Source: Cylindrodendrum hubeiense
Taxonomy: Eukaryota > Ascomycota > Sordariomycetes > Hypocreales > Nectriaceae
Reading direction: 5' to 3'
DNA: 64,000 nucleotides
NCBI GenBank assembly: GCA_014621425.1
Contig: JAANBB010000015.1
Coordinates: 248,001 to 312,000, forward strand
The translations under genes were made by a program, and so were the position numbers. The notes under the pieces are model-generated. The model had not been told where the DNA came from, did not search any database, and saw nothing but the letters and a program-made list of their open reading frames with translations. Position 1 is the stretch's first letter. Each line of letters opens with the position of its first letter. Below, piece by piece: positions 1-15,804 of this stretch.

Positions 1-52
1 ATTGGATACGCCCCAAGTAACCTCTTACTAGTCGTTTCACTCTTCTGTTATC

Positions 53-1795
53 ATGGCCGCCGATCATGAGCCACACAAGGTTGTGGCAACAGAGATAGAC
101 CATGTGCCCTCCAAAGATTCCGTCGGAATCCGCGCCATTGAGGCCAACCCAGCCGGGGCTCAGCTTGCCGCTGTTACTGAAGTGTACAAGCCGTCGATGA
201 CTTCTAAGGGTATGAGAAAGCTCTGGGCTGTTGTGAGTTACATCTGAGTTCCATGCGCGATTGAATCTCTGGGCGATTGATGTTAATATTGGTACAGTGC
301 TTCGTTGGCTATTTCATCTCTACCATGAATGGATTCGACGGCTCTCTAATGGGATCGGTTAATGCAATGGAAGAATATCAAAAGACCTTCAACCTGGATG
401 GTGCTGGTGCCAGCACTGGCGTCATCTTCATCATTTACAGCCTCGGCTCGGTGGCTGCGTTTCCCTTCTGCGGTATGCTAGCCGATGGTTTAGGCCGTCG
501 CAAATGCATCGCCATCGGTTGCTTTATTGTTCTTGTCGGAACTGCCATTCAAGCTCCTTCCAACACCAGATCTCAGTTCATGGGCGGTCGCTTCGTTCTA
601 GGGTTTGGAGCCGCCATCGCTCAAGCTGCCGGTCCAGTCTACATCGTTGAGCTAGCTCATCCTGCTTTCCGTGGATTTCAAGCTGGAATGTACAATAACT
701 TCTGGTGGCTTGGAAATAGTGAGTATTGTATTCCATCTCAAATACCGATCAGGCTCTTACAGTGTACTAGTCCTTGCAGCGTGGACGACTTACGGATGCA
801 ACAAGAACATTCAAAGCAGTTGGGCCTGGCGCATCCCAACTACGGCCCAGGCCTTTCTCCCTGGTCTTGTTTTCCTCACTATCTTGTTCCTCCCTGAATC
901 TCCACGATGGCTAATCGCACAAGATCGGCATGAGGAGGCCATCGCTATTTTCGCCAAGTATCATGCGGATGGTAATAGGGAAGATCCAATCGTGACCCTT
1001 CAAGTCGGCGAGATCATTGAACAAATCCAAGCGAATGACCAAGAACATCGATGGTGGGATTTCCGCGAGCTTTTCAGCAGCCGCGCAACTTGTTACCGAT
1101 CCATGATGGTCATATGCATGGCCTTCTTCGGGCAGTGGTCGGGAAACACCATTGTTTCGTACTTTTTGCCAGCAATGATCGAGAATGGCGGCATTACCGA
1201 TACTTCGACCCAGCTTCTCATCACTGCTATCAACCCAATTTTCTCTATGATAGCAGCCGTGGCTGGAGCATCTTTATTGGACAAACTCGGGCGCCGGGTT
1301 ATGCTCCTCGGCGGTCTGATGGGTGCTCTTGGATGCTACATCGCCGTGACAGCATTCAGTGCCAGATCAGCCGACAACCCTAACCTTGTTTACGGGCTGA
1401 TTGTGTTCATTTACCTCTTTGGTGTTTTCTTTGCGGGCGGTTGGACGCCTCTGCAAGTTTTGTATCCCGTGGAATGCTTGGAAAATCATACACGTGCCAG
1501 AGGTGCGGGAATGAAGTTCCTTTTCCTCAACATCGCCTCAATGACCAACACATATGGAATTTCGGTGGGAATCAAGGCGATTGGATGGAAGCTTTACTTG
1601 GTTTTCGTTGGGTGGCTTTGCGTTGAGATTGTGGTTGTGTATTTCTTCTTTGTTGAGACGGCTGGGAAGACGCTGGAAGAGTTGTCGGAAATCTTCGAGG
1701 CAAAGAACCCAGTCAAGAAGAGTCTCGAAAAGGTCAAGTTCCAAGTTGGCACTAGCGGCAAAGTTCTCAGCTCAGAGAATGATGGAGCAGCGTAG
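53..1795 (+). CDS. MFS sugar transporter, lactose-permease (LAC12)-like
   Basis: I model three exons, 53-232, 298-718 and 771-1795, giving about 541 residues. This is the usual length for fungal lactose/disaccharide permeases with 12 membrane segments. Sugar-porter motifs are visible: GLGRRK after TM2-3, GRFVLGFG in TM4, PESPRWL before the central loop, and ETAGKTLEEL at the C-terminus. The acceptor at 769-770 was preferred because it restores the family string NILAAWTTYG. An acceptor at 779 is also in frame but loses three conserved residues. The protein should sit in the plasma membrane and import a disaccharide or glycoside by proton symport. The next gene downstream on the same strand is a LacZ-type beta-galactosidase, so lactose or another beta-galactoside is the best substrate guess. 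The family is broad, and cellobiose or galacturonate-type substrates remain possible. Confidence 0.9.
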
Positions 1796-6329
<4,534 letters not shown>

Positions 6330-7539
6330 ATAGAAGAAGAGCATCTAAGCTAAATATGAGAATTTAGACGATTAGGGATTTAGGTCAACAGAGGAGATAA
6401 ATCGCAGGCATGGACAGTCGAGGTAATAAATGACAAATGTTCATGTCCGGTACGAGTCCTTCAATCATGAATCTAATCAAGAAAAATGCACCGTCCTCCT
6501 TAGATCAACGCCCTTTTCATGTTCGCACTTCCAGCACTTCTTCTACTTAGCGTGAACCTTGGCCAACTCCTTAAACCCAGTACTTTCCATGTTCTTCACT
6601 TCAAAAGTTCATATTTCACAGTTACAAGGCAGCCACATTGTACTACTGCCAAATGCATCTTTGTGATGCCATATTTACTTAATCTAGTAGATAGATATGA
6701 TACCCTCATTCGTAGACTGGATAATAAATGTGGCATTTGAGTATTTACTGCTAAGTAGTGGCAGTTTGCATTGTGTTCCATATTTGAATCATTCCTCCCA
6801 CATTGATCTATGCTAACAAGACTCTGCACGCTACACAGCCGATTCATGTATTTTGGAAGTAAACAAGGATTCTTTGTGCCGTAAATAAGACATAACATAC
6901 AGACTTTAAATACAATAGAGTATAGGGCTGATGAACGTCCCCATCACGCCTAACTTAACTTAAGGTCGACTAGAACCACAAATATATCGGCATTTATAGC
7001 TAGAAATAAGGCTCACTAGACGGATATCGCTGTAAGGCGATCTTACGATCTGTCACCTCATTTTTACCCGTTGCCTCAAAGTGTAGATTGAAGGTCGAAC
7101 TGTCCTGATTTGCCCCACAGAATTGCACCATTCAAACATATTAGCTAGGAGGATGAGGCTAGTCACTTGGAATTAAGCTCTTATGTAATTGGTCCGTCAT
7201 TGATAGCTTGGCTTGACATGGGTCATATCAAACAGACGATGTCCGTAGATTTATAAGCACGTAACACATGGCACGGGACAACCGGAGTTCCTAGAACCCA
7301 CTAAGCGGGGTATCTATTCCCCCGTCGGGCCAGCCACAATTTTTGGCACTTGGATTGTGTGAAACTCATCCTCTAATGATTTGTTCACCGCACCTGTTAT
7401 TCACCTAACTAGACGGAACACAATCACGCCGAGGCCGGATAGACTTTGAAGGACAGCTTTACTGATGTGTAAATTCTCGAGGAAAGTAGTATGGAGCCAG
7501 TTCATATTATCTAAGACTAGAAGCCCTAGGAACGCTCAA

Positions 7540-7551
7540 TTATATATATAA
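7540..7551 (+). promoter_or_regulatory. TATA box of the NmrA-like gene
   Basis: A run of TATATATATA lies about 85-95 bp before the ATG at 7635, a usual spacing for a fungal TATA element. Function is inferred from position only. Confidence 0.5.
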
Positions 7552-7581
7552 GCCTCTCTCATCGCAACATTATCAACTTGG

Positions 7582-7631
7582 AATATCAGACAATTCATAC
7601 ATCATCAATATTAGACAATTCATAAATCATC
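7582..7631 (+). repeat. 25-bp tandem duplication in the 5' leader of the NmrA-like gene
   Basis: Two adjacent 25-bp units, 7582-7606 and 7607-7631, match at 23 positions and end three bases before the start codon. They look like a recent local duplication in the untranslated leader. Confidence 0.8.
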
Positions 7632-7634
7632 AAA

Positions 7635-8904
7635 ATGGCGAATAAAATCATTACCACAGTGGGTGTAACCGGAAAGCAGGTATGGCAATTTCTTCTCCCA
7701 TATATTCATACCATTTGCAATCAAAGCTTTTATCTTGAAGATTCTTTCAAATCTCTCACCTGCTAACCAATTGTCAAGGGCTCCTCTGTTTCTGAGGTAT
7801 TTCTCAAAGAGGGAAGCTGGCATGTCCGTGGTACAACCCGCGATCCCAGCAAGCCATCGAGTCAAGTTTGGGCTGACAAGGGTGTCGAGCTTGTGCAAGC
7901 TGACTTGAATGATGCCTCCTCGCTCAAGACTGCCTTCGCGGGGTCCACTGTAATCTATGGTGTTACAGACTTTTGGGGAGTCACAATTGACCCGAAAATA
8001 CACGAGAAGGCCGCTTCGACTGGCACCCCCGTCAACGTACTTGCTTATGAAGTCGAAGTTCAACAAGGTCGAAACATTATTGACGCAGCAAATGCGACAA
8101 TTGACACCCTTGATCGATTCGTGTTATCGACGCTGTCCCCGACATCGAAATGGAGCAATGGAAAGTATACTCATAACTACCACTTCGATGCCAAATGGGA
8201 GGCCGTCAAGTACCTGAAGGCGACATATCCGGAGCTGGCAAAGAAGACATCGTATCTTCAGGTTGCGCTCTATGTGACTAACTGGAAAGCCCTTGCTGGG
8301 TTGGGTCGACCAGAGAAGGTGAGTTTACGTCTTCAAAGAATTCATTGATCAATATCCAGATATTTAAAGGCCATTTGAGTACTAATTTAATTATAGCAAC
8401 CTGACGGTACCTTTGTGTGGAGAGTTCCTACTCTTGGCGATGCCCCGGTCGCCATGGTTGATGCCAGTCGTGACACTGGTAAGTATTGCAAGGCTCTAGA
8501 CATATTTCTCTCACTGACCTTCCAGGCGTTTTCGTCAATGCTTTACTACAAGTTGAGCCTGGCATTCATCTGCTCGGCTGTTCTGACGTTCTGAGCTGGA
8601 ATGAATTCGCTGCCCTATGGGGCAAGATTCATGGGGTGACCTCCCGTTTCGAAAGCCTGGACCGTAAAGTGCTCGAGGACGCGGTTCCGGGAGGTATTGG
8701 CGAGGAACTCGCTGATATGTTTGCGTACATCGGCGAATTTGGCTACGACGGTGGAGATCCAGGCGTCACCTACCCCAAAGATGTAAGAGCTTCCCGTATC
8801 TTGACGAAGTCATTGTCTAACGTTTGGAACAGCTTGGTGTAGACGTACCAGTCTATACTGTCGAGCAATACTTTAAGGAAGAGGATTGGAGTGAAGTCTT
8901 ATGA
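7635..8904 (+). CDS. NmrA-like family NAD(P)-binding protein
   Basis: Five exons are modelled: 7635-7679, 7779-8318, 8397-8478, 8526-8782 and 8833-8904, about 331 residues. The first exon ends inside the dinucleotide-binding loop. Splicing gives TTVGVTGKQGSSV, a GxxGxxG-type Rossmann motif at residues 8-18. Further family features are RGTTRDPSK after beta-2, QADLNDASSLKTAF, and STVIYGVTDFWG. NmrA-like proteins are atypical short-chain dehydrogenases. Some are redox sensors (NmrA, HSCARG) and others isoflavone-reductase-like oxidoreductases. The catalytic Tyr/Lys pair of classical SDRs is not obvious here, so a sensor role or an uncharacterised reductase role are both possible. All splice junctions keep phase. 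Confidence 0.88.
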
Positions 8905-9566
8905 ATGGGAGGCTAAAAGGACGTCGCTATGGCCGCCTGTAACGTCACTATGTAGTAGCTGTGCACTGACAAGATAACGCAGAGTGTTACACGAAGAGAA
9001 TAATTTAACACTCTTTCCAACATGCCTGTAAGCCTCAGGTGGCTATTGTATCAGTATCTCCGCGATCGCAATTAACCTCAACAATCTTTGAAACATTTAT
9101 ATGAGCGTGTGTCTCGTTGAGTGTTACTCGCAACTCGTTAATATAGCCAAATTTAGCGTTATTAACCCCCGCCCCCCCGGCCTCAACACTACAGTAAGAA
9201 GATCACATTGAATACGAGTAACGTATCCAAGACGATAACGCTCAGAGGCGAGTTTATGTTATATGCCGCAAGCGTCACTGGAGAGTGGAAGTAGAGGGAG
9301 GCAGAACATAAGAAGCATTCACAAGCGTGAATGCACAACGCTCAATATATGAGCCATGATTCTTGTCTACTATAATCCTGCCATTTGCCCCTGTTTTTGT
9401 TCAAGTTTCCATTCTTCCATGCCGGCAAAAGAAAACCCGCCGCCCTAGTGGCAGGAGTCCACGGATCAGCCTGATGTGTATTTCCCCACCTCCGTGTTAC
9501 TTGTTTGTGAACTCTCTTCATCCGCTGTAACCAAGTAAGGTTTTTCTTTTACGTTCCATTTCTACA
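8905..9566. other. Intergenic region, no gene seen
   Basis: This is the 3' region of the NmrA-like gene plus unassigned sequence. I see no coding signal or repeat that I can support. Confidence 0.55.
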
Positions 9567-10296
9567 ATGGCATTCAACACAAGTAACGTGACTGAGCTCT
9601 CCATTCTCACTTTGAACCAGGGCGTAGATAGTTTCGATGAGTCTACCGACGCCGGCAAGGCCCTAGCAAATTCCCTTGACATAGGGCTGAAGCAGCCTGG
9701 CGCGTGTCGCGTTTTACTGGCATTGAGATTCGGAATCTCTCAAAATTATAGCTGTTTTAGGTTCCGAAAGCGCTAAGAACCATTTTATTATCGCAAGAGC
9801 AAGTAGTATTTCTGCTTTTCTTTTTGTAGCTCAGGTGAATAAATCACTAAATCTGCGAGACATACACAACTCTTGTCATGAACTTACCTTTGGCCTCTGA
9901 CCATTTACAACTTGAATACCTGCATTAACCTTGTTTTCCTTCTATATATAGGCCGCATAGCTCTTTCATCCAGTCTATGGAGCCTTCTTGCGATATTGCC
10001 AAAGTCCTCAATACGTGAGTCACCGTCAACCATTTCTCAGCAGAGGACAGTTTTGAATGAGACTAGGTCGCCTCTCACTGAAGCTTTCTTTGTATATTCC
10101 CTCCCAAATTGGAGTGTTGACTCGCGTACTGCCACGACAAGGCGTCTCGAGGCGTTTGCTGAGAGGGGACCAGAAATTTCCCGATTGTTGGGGCATCAGT
10201 TACACCTACCTAGAGCGTGAAAACACCATGCCTATGAAGGACATGTATTTCCGGTTGCGAGGTAGCTACGTAAAGTTCATTCCAACACCCAACTAG
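9567..10296 (+). pseudogene. Probable decayed ABM-like (dimeric alpha-beta barrel) gene
   Basis: Three pieces read like a fungal antibiotic-biosynthesis-monooxygenase-like protein. The first starts at 9567 (VTELSILTLNQGVD, then QPGACRVL). The second, near 9952-10015, gives HSSFIQSMEP, resembling the segment after the usual WDS motif. The third, from about 10066, gives SPLTEAFFVYSLPNWSVD. The expected middle strand (LFVDWDSVEAH in relatives) is missing after 9730, where the frame runs into a stop. The last piece appears to change frame near 10170-10190: the peptide after EISR continues better in the next frame as CWGISYTYLE. I therefore read it as a relic. Unrecognised introns could still rescue part of it. 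Confidence 0.4.
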
Positions 10297-10475
10297 ATCT
10301 GTCGCTCTGGATTTGTTCTATTTGCGATTAGTCAATGTATGGAACCAAAGTAGTTATACCAGGCCCTTTTCCAATATTGCACTCATGCAAATAGATGTGT
10401 GGGCAAACTCACGCTTCAATTCCCATGACAAAGTTGCGTCTCATCATCGGCATTGCAGCGGCTTTGATTCTCATC

Positions 10476-10564
10476 GGGCGAATGGTTTAGTGGTATAATA
10501 CTCCCTTAGCATTGTTCGTTCGAATATCTGGGAGTGGTCCAGGGTTCGATTCCCTGTTCGTCCA
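10476..10564 (+). tRNA. tRNA-Ala (anticodon AGC) with a 17-nt intron
   Basis: The acceptor stem GGGCGAA pairs with TTCGTCC and includes the G3:U70 wobble that marks alanine tRNAs; the discriminator base is A (10564). The anticodon stem CTCCC (10501-10505) pairs with GGGAG (10530-10534). The loop TTAGCA carries AGC at 10508-10510. An intron of 17 nt, 10512-10528, follows position 37, the canonical site. The T arm CAGGG-TTCGATT-CCCTG is perfect. Internal promoter boxes are present: TGGTTTAGTGG (A box) and GGTTCGATTCC (B box). The D arm looks more like a Gly/Pro-type D arm than the usual alanine one. Confidence 0.88.
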
Positions 10565-11861
10565 ACATATGTGGTTAGATCCCACTAACGATCCATCCTT
10601 TTTTTTGGTGCCTTGTTTGGTTGGATAATAGGGATTCCTTGCACCTCTGATCATTTCGTTTCGTTCTCATTTCTTCACTTTCTCCCATATTCCCCCCCCC
10701 CCCCCCCAATTCACGACCTAAACGGCTTGTCGCATCACTACCGCTTATCACAAAAGACAAGCCGTCCCCTACACGACCAGATCCCCTATTTCATGCGACA
10801 TATTTAGATCACTCTGCCCTTAGTCTGCGGGCATTTGAGGTGTCCGAATTGCTAGATACCGCGTGCCCGAGCCTGTCACCTCACGCGGTTAATTGAGCAA
10901 AAGCACCAGTGAGATTTCTCTGCATCCATCATAGATGATTAAAATACACACATCGAGCTGTCGCGATTAAAAGCGTACGCCATTCCGAAATTTAGATAAT
11001 ATGGGATATGCGTTGAGTAACGTTGATTTCTGTGGAAGATCCATCACCCGGATGCACCGGGTCCAAGTATTAACATCACTATTATCATCATCAATGTTTG
11101 ATCATGACTGATAGCTGTCGTTTGAGTCATATGCGGTATTTGCAATACTCCTATAATTACCCTGAGTCTCGTAGACACACATAATGTGAAAAGAAATACG
11201 AGACATATAATTGTCCAAGAATCCGACTGCCTAGCATCATTTTCCGTCTCACTATGGTGTGGTGATTTCGTCATCACTATCACGTGGCCAACAGTTTATT
11301 CACTCATTTTGCCATTATAGTTGCAATTTAGCATTTTAACGCTAGATGCTTATGTACGAATTGGGCAGGTGTGACCACACTCGCAGCCTTCCCCGCCGCA
11401 CGCCAAGGATTATAAGGACATGAAACTACTGCGCAGTACTTGGCAGAGTCAGCACAGCATCAACGAGCTGCCCTAATCGGTTACTGCAGATCGAATTCCC
11501 GGGGTCTAGTGGCGGATGACGACATAGATACCCTACGAGTTCGTAAGCTCGGAGCCTAGTACTCGCTGGGAGACGAAGCCGGTGCCGAGTGCGGGATGGG
11601 ATGATGATGATGATGATGATTGATGAAGGCGACTGAGGATTGGCTCGACTGTGTCTCTGCGGAACCATCGGCTACTGCCTGCTTAGGTAGCACAGATGGC
11701 ACCATGACCTAGCATCATGGTAACATGGTATAGGGATCGGCGTCTGTCTATATCTTTCTCGTCGTCCGGCGGTTTATAGAGGGGTTCCCTTGCTCATCTT
11801 TTACCTGAGGCAGATAGTCACACAGGAAGTGAAGATCACCACTTAGTACTGTTGGATCATA
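10565..11861. other. Intergenic region with simple repeats
   Basis: There is no convincing gene. The stretch holds a run of 16 cytosines at 10692-10707 and a short ATG-triplet microsatellite at about 11600-11620. The remainder is promoter for the M28 peptidase gene. Open frames here are short and low in complexity. Confidence 0.6.
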
Positions 11862-14184
11862 ATGCGTACTCCTCGGTTTTGTATTCTGCCCGTCTTCGTT
11901 GCCGGCGTGTTTGCCTGTCAGCGAGAACTCGATCTCGTCGCACGGCAGTCGCATCGCCAGCCACTCGCCAAGCGCGACCAGGAATGGCCGCCTATTCTAG
12001 ACGAGAGGGAGACACTCCTAGTCAATGCATTCGATAGTGTCTCGATCGACGAGTGGTCCAACTACTACGGCCATCAGAACAAGCTCGCCGGTTACGGCAA
12101 GGAAGCAGCCCAGTGGACTGCTGACCGCTGGAATGAAAACGGCGTTGAGTCACATCTCAAAGAGTACCACGTCTACTTTCGATACCCTGTCAGTGCGTCA
12201 CTGGACTTCACAAGCAGCGACGGCGAGGTTCATCCAGTCAACATCAAGGAACCTGTTCTCGAGGAAGACGATGTAACAGGCTACGATGCTATTTCGCAAC
12301 AAACCTGGCTCGGCTACTCACCTTCGGGCAATGTTTCGGCCGAATATGTATATGCGGGGTAAGAATCAATGGTCGCAGTGTCGAAAGAATGCATGATGCT
12401 AAATGATGTACAGTCGCGGCTCTATTGATGACTTTGAGAAGCTCGTCGAGCTCGGTATTGATATCAAGGGAAAGATCGCGCTCATCCAATATGGCGGACT
12501 ATTCCGCGGCCTGAAAGTAAAAAATGCCCAGGACCATGGCGCTATCGCAGCGATCATTTTCACCGACCCTATCGGAGACGGTAATATCACTGTTGCCAAC
12601 GGCTATGAGTCCTATCCCGGTTAGTACCAAATCCCATAAAACCAGCGTCATGGGTGTTAACATAGCAGCGCAGATGGACCTGCTAGGAATCCCAATTCGG
12701 TCCAAAAGGGATCTACTCTTTTCCTATCTACTCAGCCCGGTGACCCGACGACTCCAGGCTATCCCTCACATGAAGATGCACCTCGGGCGGATTTCTCGGA
12801 TGTCATTGCTAAGATCCCTTCTCTTCCCGTCTCGTATGCCGCCGTGGAGCCTCTGCTGCAGGCTCTTGACGGCCACGGCGTTTCTGGAGAGGAGGTCAAC
12901 CGCACCGGGTGGGTGGGTGCTTTAGACGCCGACTACAGTACTGGCCCGGCTTCAGGTGTAAAGCTATCGCTGGATGTCGTCTCTCGGGAACAGATTGCAC
13001 CTATCCATGATGTTATTGGTTTCATCAACCGTACTTCTTCTGACGAGACTATTATCATTGGAAATCATAGAGACACTTGGATGGTTGTGAGTACACATCC
13101 ACACTAGTTGCATGCTACATTCGATGATTACTAACTGTTCTTCGTGAAGGGAGGTAATGGAGACCCAAACTCTGGTTCAGCCATTCTCGTCGAGCTCACT
13201 CGTGCCCTCAACAAACTGCGTCAGACTGGCTGGCAGCCTAAGCGGAACATCCTCATCGGCTCTTGGGACGCTGAGGAATGGGGTCTGATTGGCTCAGTAG
13301 AATGGGTTGAGGAGAATGCCAACTGGCTCAAGGAAACAGCCGTTGCCTACTTAAACATCGATGTCGCCGTCAGTGGCCCCCGACCTAACCTTGCTGCGAC
13401 ACCTGAGCTCCACAAGTTGGCTACAGAGACCTTGAAAAAGGTCATTTATCCCAACTTTGGTTCCTACAACATTTCACTCTATGATGCCTGGTATGAGGCG
13501 ACTGGAGGTATAGTTGAGGTTCTCGGCTCCGGTTCTGACTACGCTGGCTTCCTGCACAATGGTATCAGTTCGTTTGATACTGGTAGCTCTGGTGGCCCCA
13601 ACGACCCTATTTGGCACTATCATTCTAACTTCGACACATACCACTGGATGTCGACTTTTGGAGACCCAGGATTCCACGTTCACGCCTCACAAGGTCAATA
13701 CCTTGCTCTGGTGGCATATCATCTCGCAAACGATGATGTCCTACCAATTGATACTCAGAACTACGCCGTTGAGCTACGCGCCTACTACGATGACCTGGTC
13801 ACATATGCCGAAGAGCAGGGCGCTGACCTCGACCTCTCAGAGCTAGACAAAGCTATCGACTATTTCAAGAAGAACGCCGATGCTGTCAAGGAGCTGGAAG
13901 TTCGTGCCATCGCAAACAATGACGAGCATCTCAAGACGCTTGTGAATCACAAGTACCGTGACTTCCAGCGAGGCTTCGTTTCTCAAGGCGGTCTTCCAAA
14001 CCGCGAATTCTACAAGCATGTTGCTACTGCTCCGGGTCTTGACACTGGCTACGCAGCTGTCACTTTCCCTGGTGTGACTGAGGGTATTCAATATGCCGAA
14101 AACGGTAACTTCTCCGTGGCTAAAGAGTGGGTTGGCCGGACTTCGCGGGGTATTGTCGTCGCTGCAAACATCCTGAAGCCCTAA
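11862..14184 (+). CDS. Secreted M28 metallopeptidase, glutamate carboxypeptidase II-like
   Basis: Four exons, 11862-12358, 12414-12619, 12674-13086 and 13150-14184, give about 716 residues, the usual length for the GCPII/Vps70 branch of M28. A signal peptide is likely (RFCILPVFVAGVFAC). A PA domain spans roughly residues 130-300 (KIALIQYGGLFRG, then DPIGDG), followed by the family hallmark PGDPTTPGYP. The two-zinc peptidase site shows GNHRD (His366), GDPNSGSA (Asp377), WDAEEWGL (Glu414/415), NIDVAVSG and a late HYHSNFDT. A C-terminal dimerisation domain follows. The acceptor at 12673 was chosen because it rebuilds YPDGPARNPNSVQ. The enzyme probably trims acidic C-terminal residues from extracellular or vacuolar peptides. 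All junctions are in phase and no defect is seen. Confidence 0.93.
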
Positions 14185-15804
14185 GGTTTCTGTATTGGAG
14201 TTAACAATGACTCTTTTCTCATATACCCGCTTGGTTAGAGAATATGATGTTTATGAATTGGAGGATGCAAGGATTTCTGCGGCTGCCAATGTTTTCTTGC
14301 ATAGTATCATAACTGCTCCCACAGCATTAATCACAACAATATTGATGTATAGCATGTCACGCCATGCCAGTGTTCCGTCTTCGATTATTCGTTCAATTTT
14401 GATGTGACCACCACCTCGTAGCATTCGGATTAATAATTGCTCGGCTATGATGTGTTTATAATTCCAATACTCGAATTTATTCCCATCCATGAGGAAGCTA
14501 CCCTAGACCATCTAGCTACGTCATACCAAAACTGCCGAGATTTTTTAGCAGCGACTACATTTGTAGTACTCCGTACATCCGTTCTAATCCCGGTGACGTC
14601 TTGCTAGCATGTATTAATTAGTGCGCATGTGTGTGAAAACACGGTTAAAACACGGAAGATGACTAGCTTCAGCTGCAGCTACGTCATCGTTAGCGTCGAA
14701 ATTTTTGCAACGCGGTCCATGATCCGCTCCGTTGTTTTCTCACCGGCACCTCCGGCCCCTACCGCGCTAGAAACATGACAAAAATTAGTCAATCTGTCAT
14801 CTGCGCTGCTGTCTTTCAGTCTATTCGCTGGGCCATTGGGGCTGCTGCAGGCGTAGGGACATATTTCGGCAATTCTCGAGATCCGAACAGGGGGCCATGC
14901 ACTGCATATGACCATCGTCATGGGGTGCAATATGGACAGAGCCGAGGTCTTCTTCTTCCCCTTCTTCTTGCTTCCTTCCATCGAACCCTATTGTATGGAG
15001 CCTCAGAAGACAGGGATGCCACTACACGATGTGCCTGTTGGTGGACTTGGCATCAGGAGGCTATTGAGATCCCGGCAGCTGGTAGGTGGCTTCCATTTAA
15101 CCACATGATAGTCGATACAGAGTAAATGGTCCTCATGGCACGCGATGGGAATGTGTTCTAGGCCGTGCTTGAGATGATGATGAATATTCCATCGACAGCT
15201 GAATCATTGGCACGACAGAATCGTTTAATCATCGACGTTGGGTGCCTCGTGCGAGTACATTGGCCTCCCAATTGAACGCCGAATCCGGATGCACGAAACA
15301 GCGTTAATGCAAGTATTCCCACCATTGCCTCGCCACATCTTCCTTTCCCCATTTCTCAGGTACACGTCGGATGACGTCGTTCGTCACGCCTTCTAGACTC
15401 AACTCTGCCGTCCCCGTGTCCCCAAGTGCCACTTTTCCCCCACTATTCTTGCTCTCCACCAGCTTCCCAGTCCAGATTTGTCAGGCACCGTACTACGTAG
15501 CACACACTCCGTCACCTCCGGACTATCCACAATCCTGGAGACCCCATGGCCTCGCGGGAGCACCTCGGCGTCACCACAGCCTCGGGCTTTCGACATCCCC
15601 CGAGATACACCACACCGACGCAACATCACAAATCACGATGCCTGACCAGTGGAGCAAGACCACGGATATTGAATTGTACAAAAGTCGAATGCCATGCCCG
15701 CTAAAATGTGAAACTCTCGTAGCTATCCAACTCAACATCCAACTTGACATCTCAAGTCATCGGTTTACATACCATTAGGATACATACAATTGCAACCGCC
15801 CAGC
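14185..15804. other. Intergenic region between peptidase and hexose transporter genes
   Basis: No gene is supported. An open frame at 15371-15778 is rich in Pro, Ser and His and lies in the promoter of the following gene, so I treat it as chance. The region is about 1.6 kb and probably holds a long promoter. Confidence 0.55.

Larger units (their letters stand above)
6330..7634. other. Intergenic region, no gene seen
   Basis: This stretch is AT-rich. It contains the 3' region of the beta-galactosidase gene and the promoter of the NmrA-like gene. Open frames of 73-100 codons near 6519-6898 overlap on both strands and carry no recognisable motif. Confidence 0.6.

Noticed and set aside
780..1795. 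Exon 3 of the first permease starting at 780
   Set aside because: It is in frame but drops three residues of the conserved NILAAW string; the acceptor one step upstream (exon from 771) keeps them.
10692..10707. Run of 16 cytosines
   Set aside because: A simple homopolymer tract, possibly with length error; no function claimed.
15371..15778. 135-codon plus-strand open frame upstream of the hexose transporter
   Set aside because: Pro/Ser/His-rich composition, no motif, and promoter position make coding unlikely.
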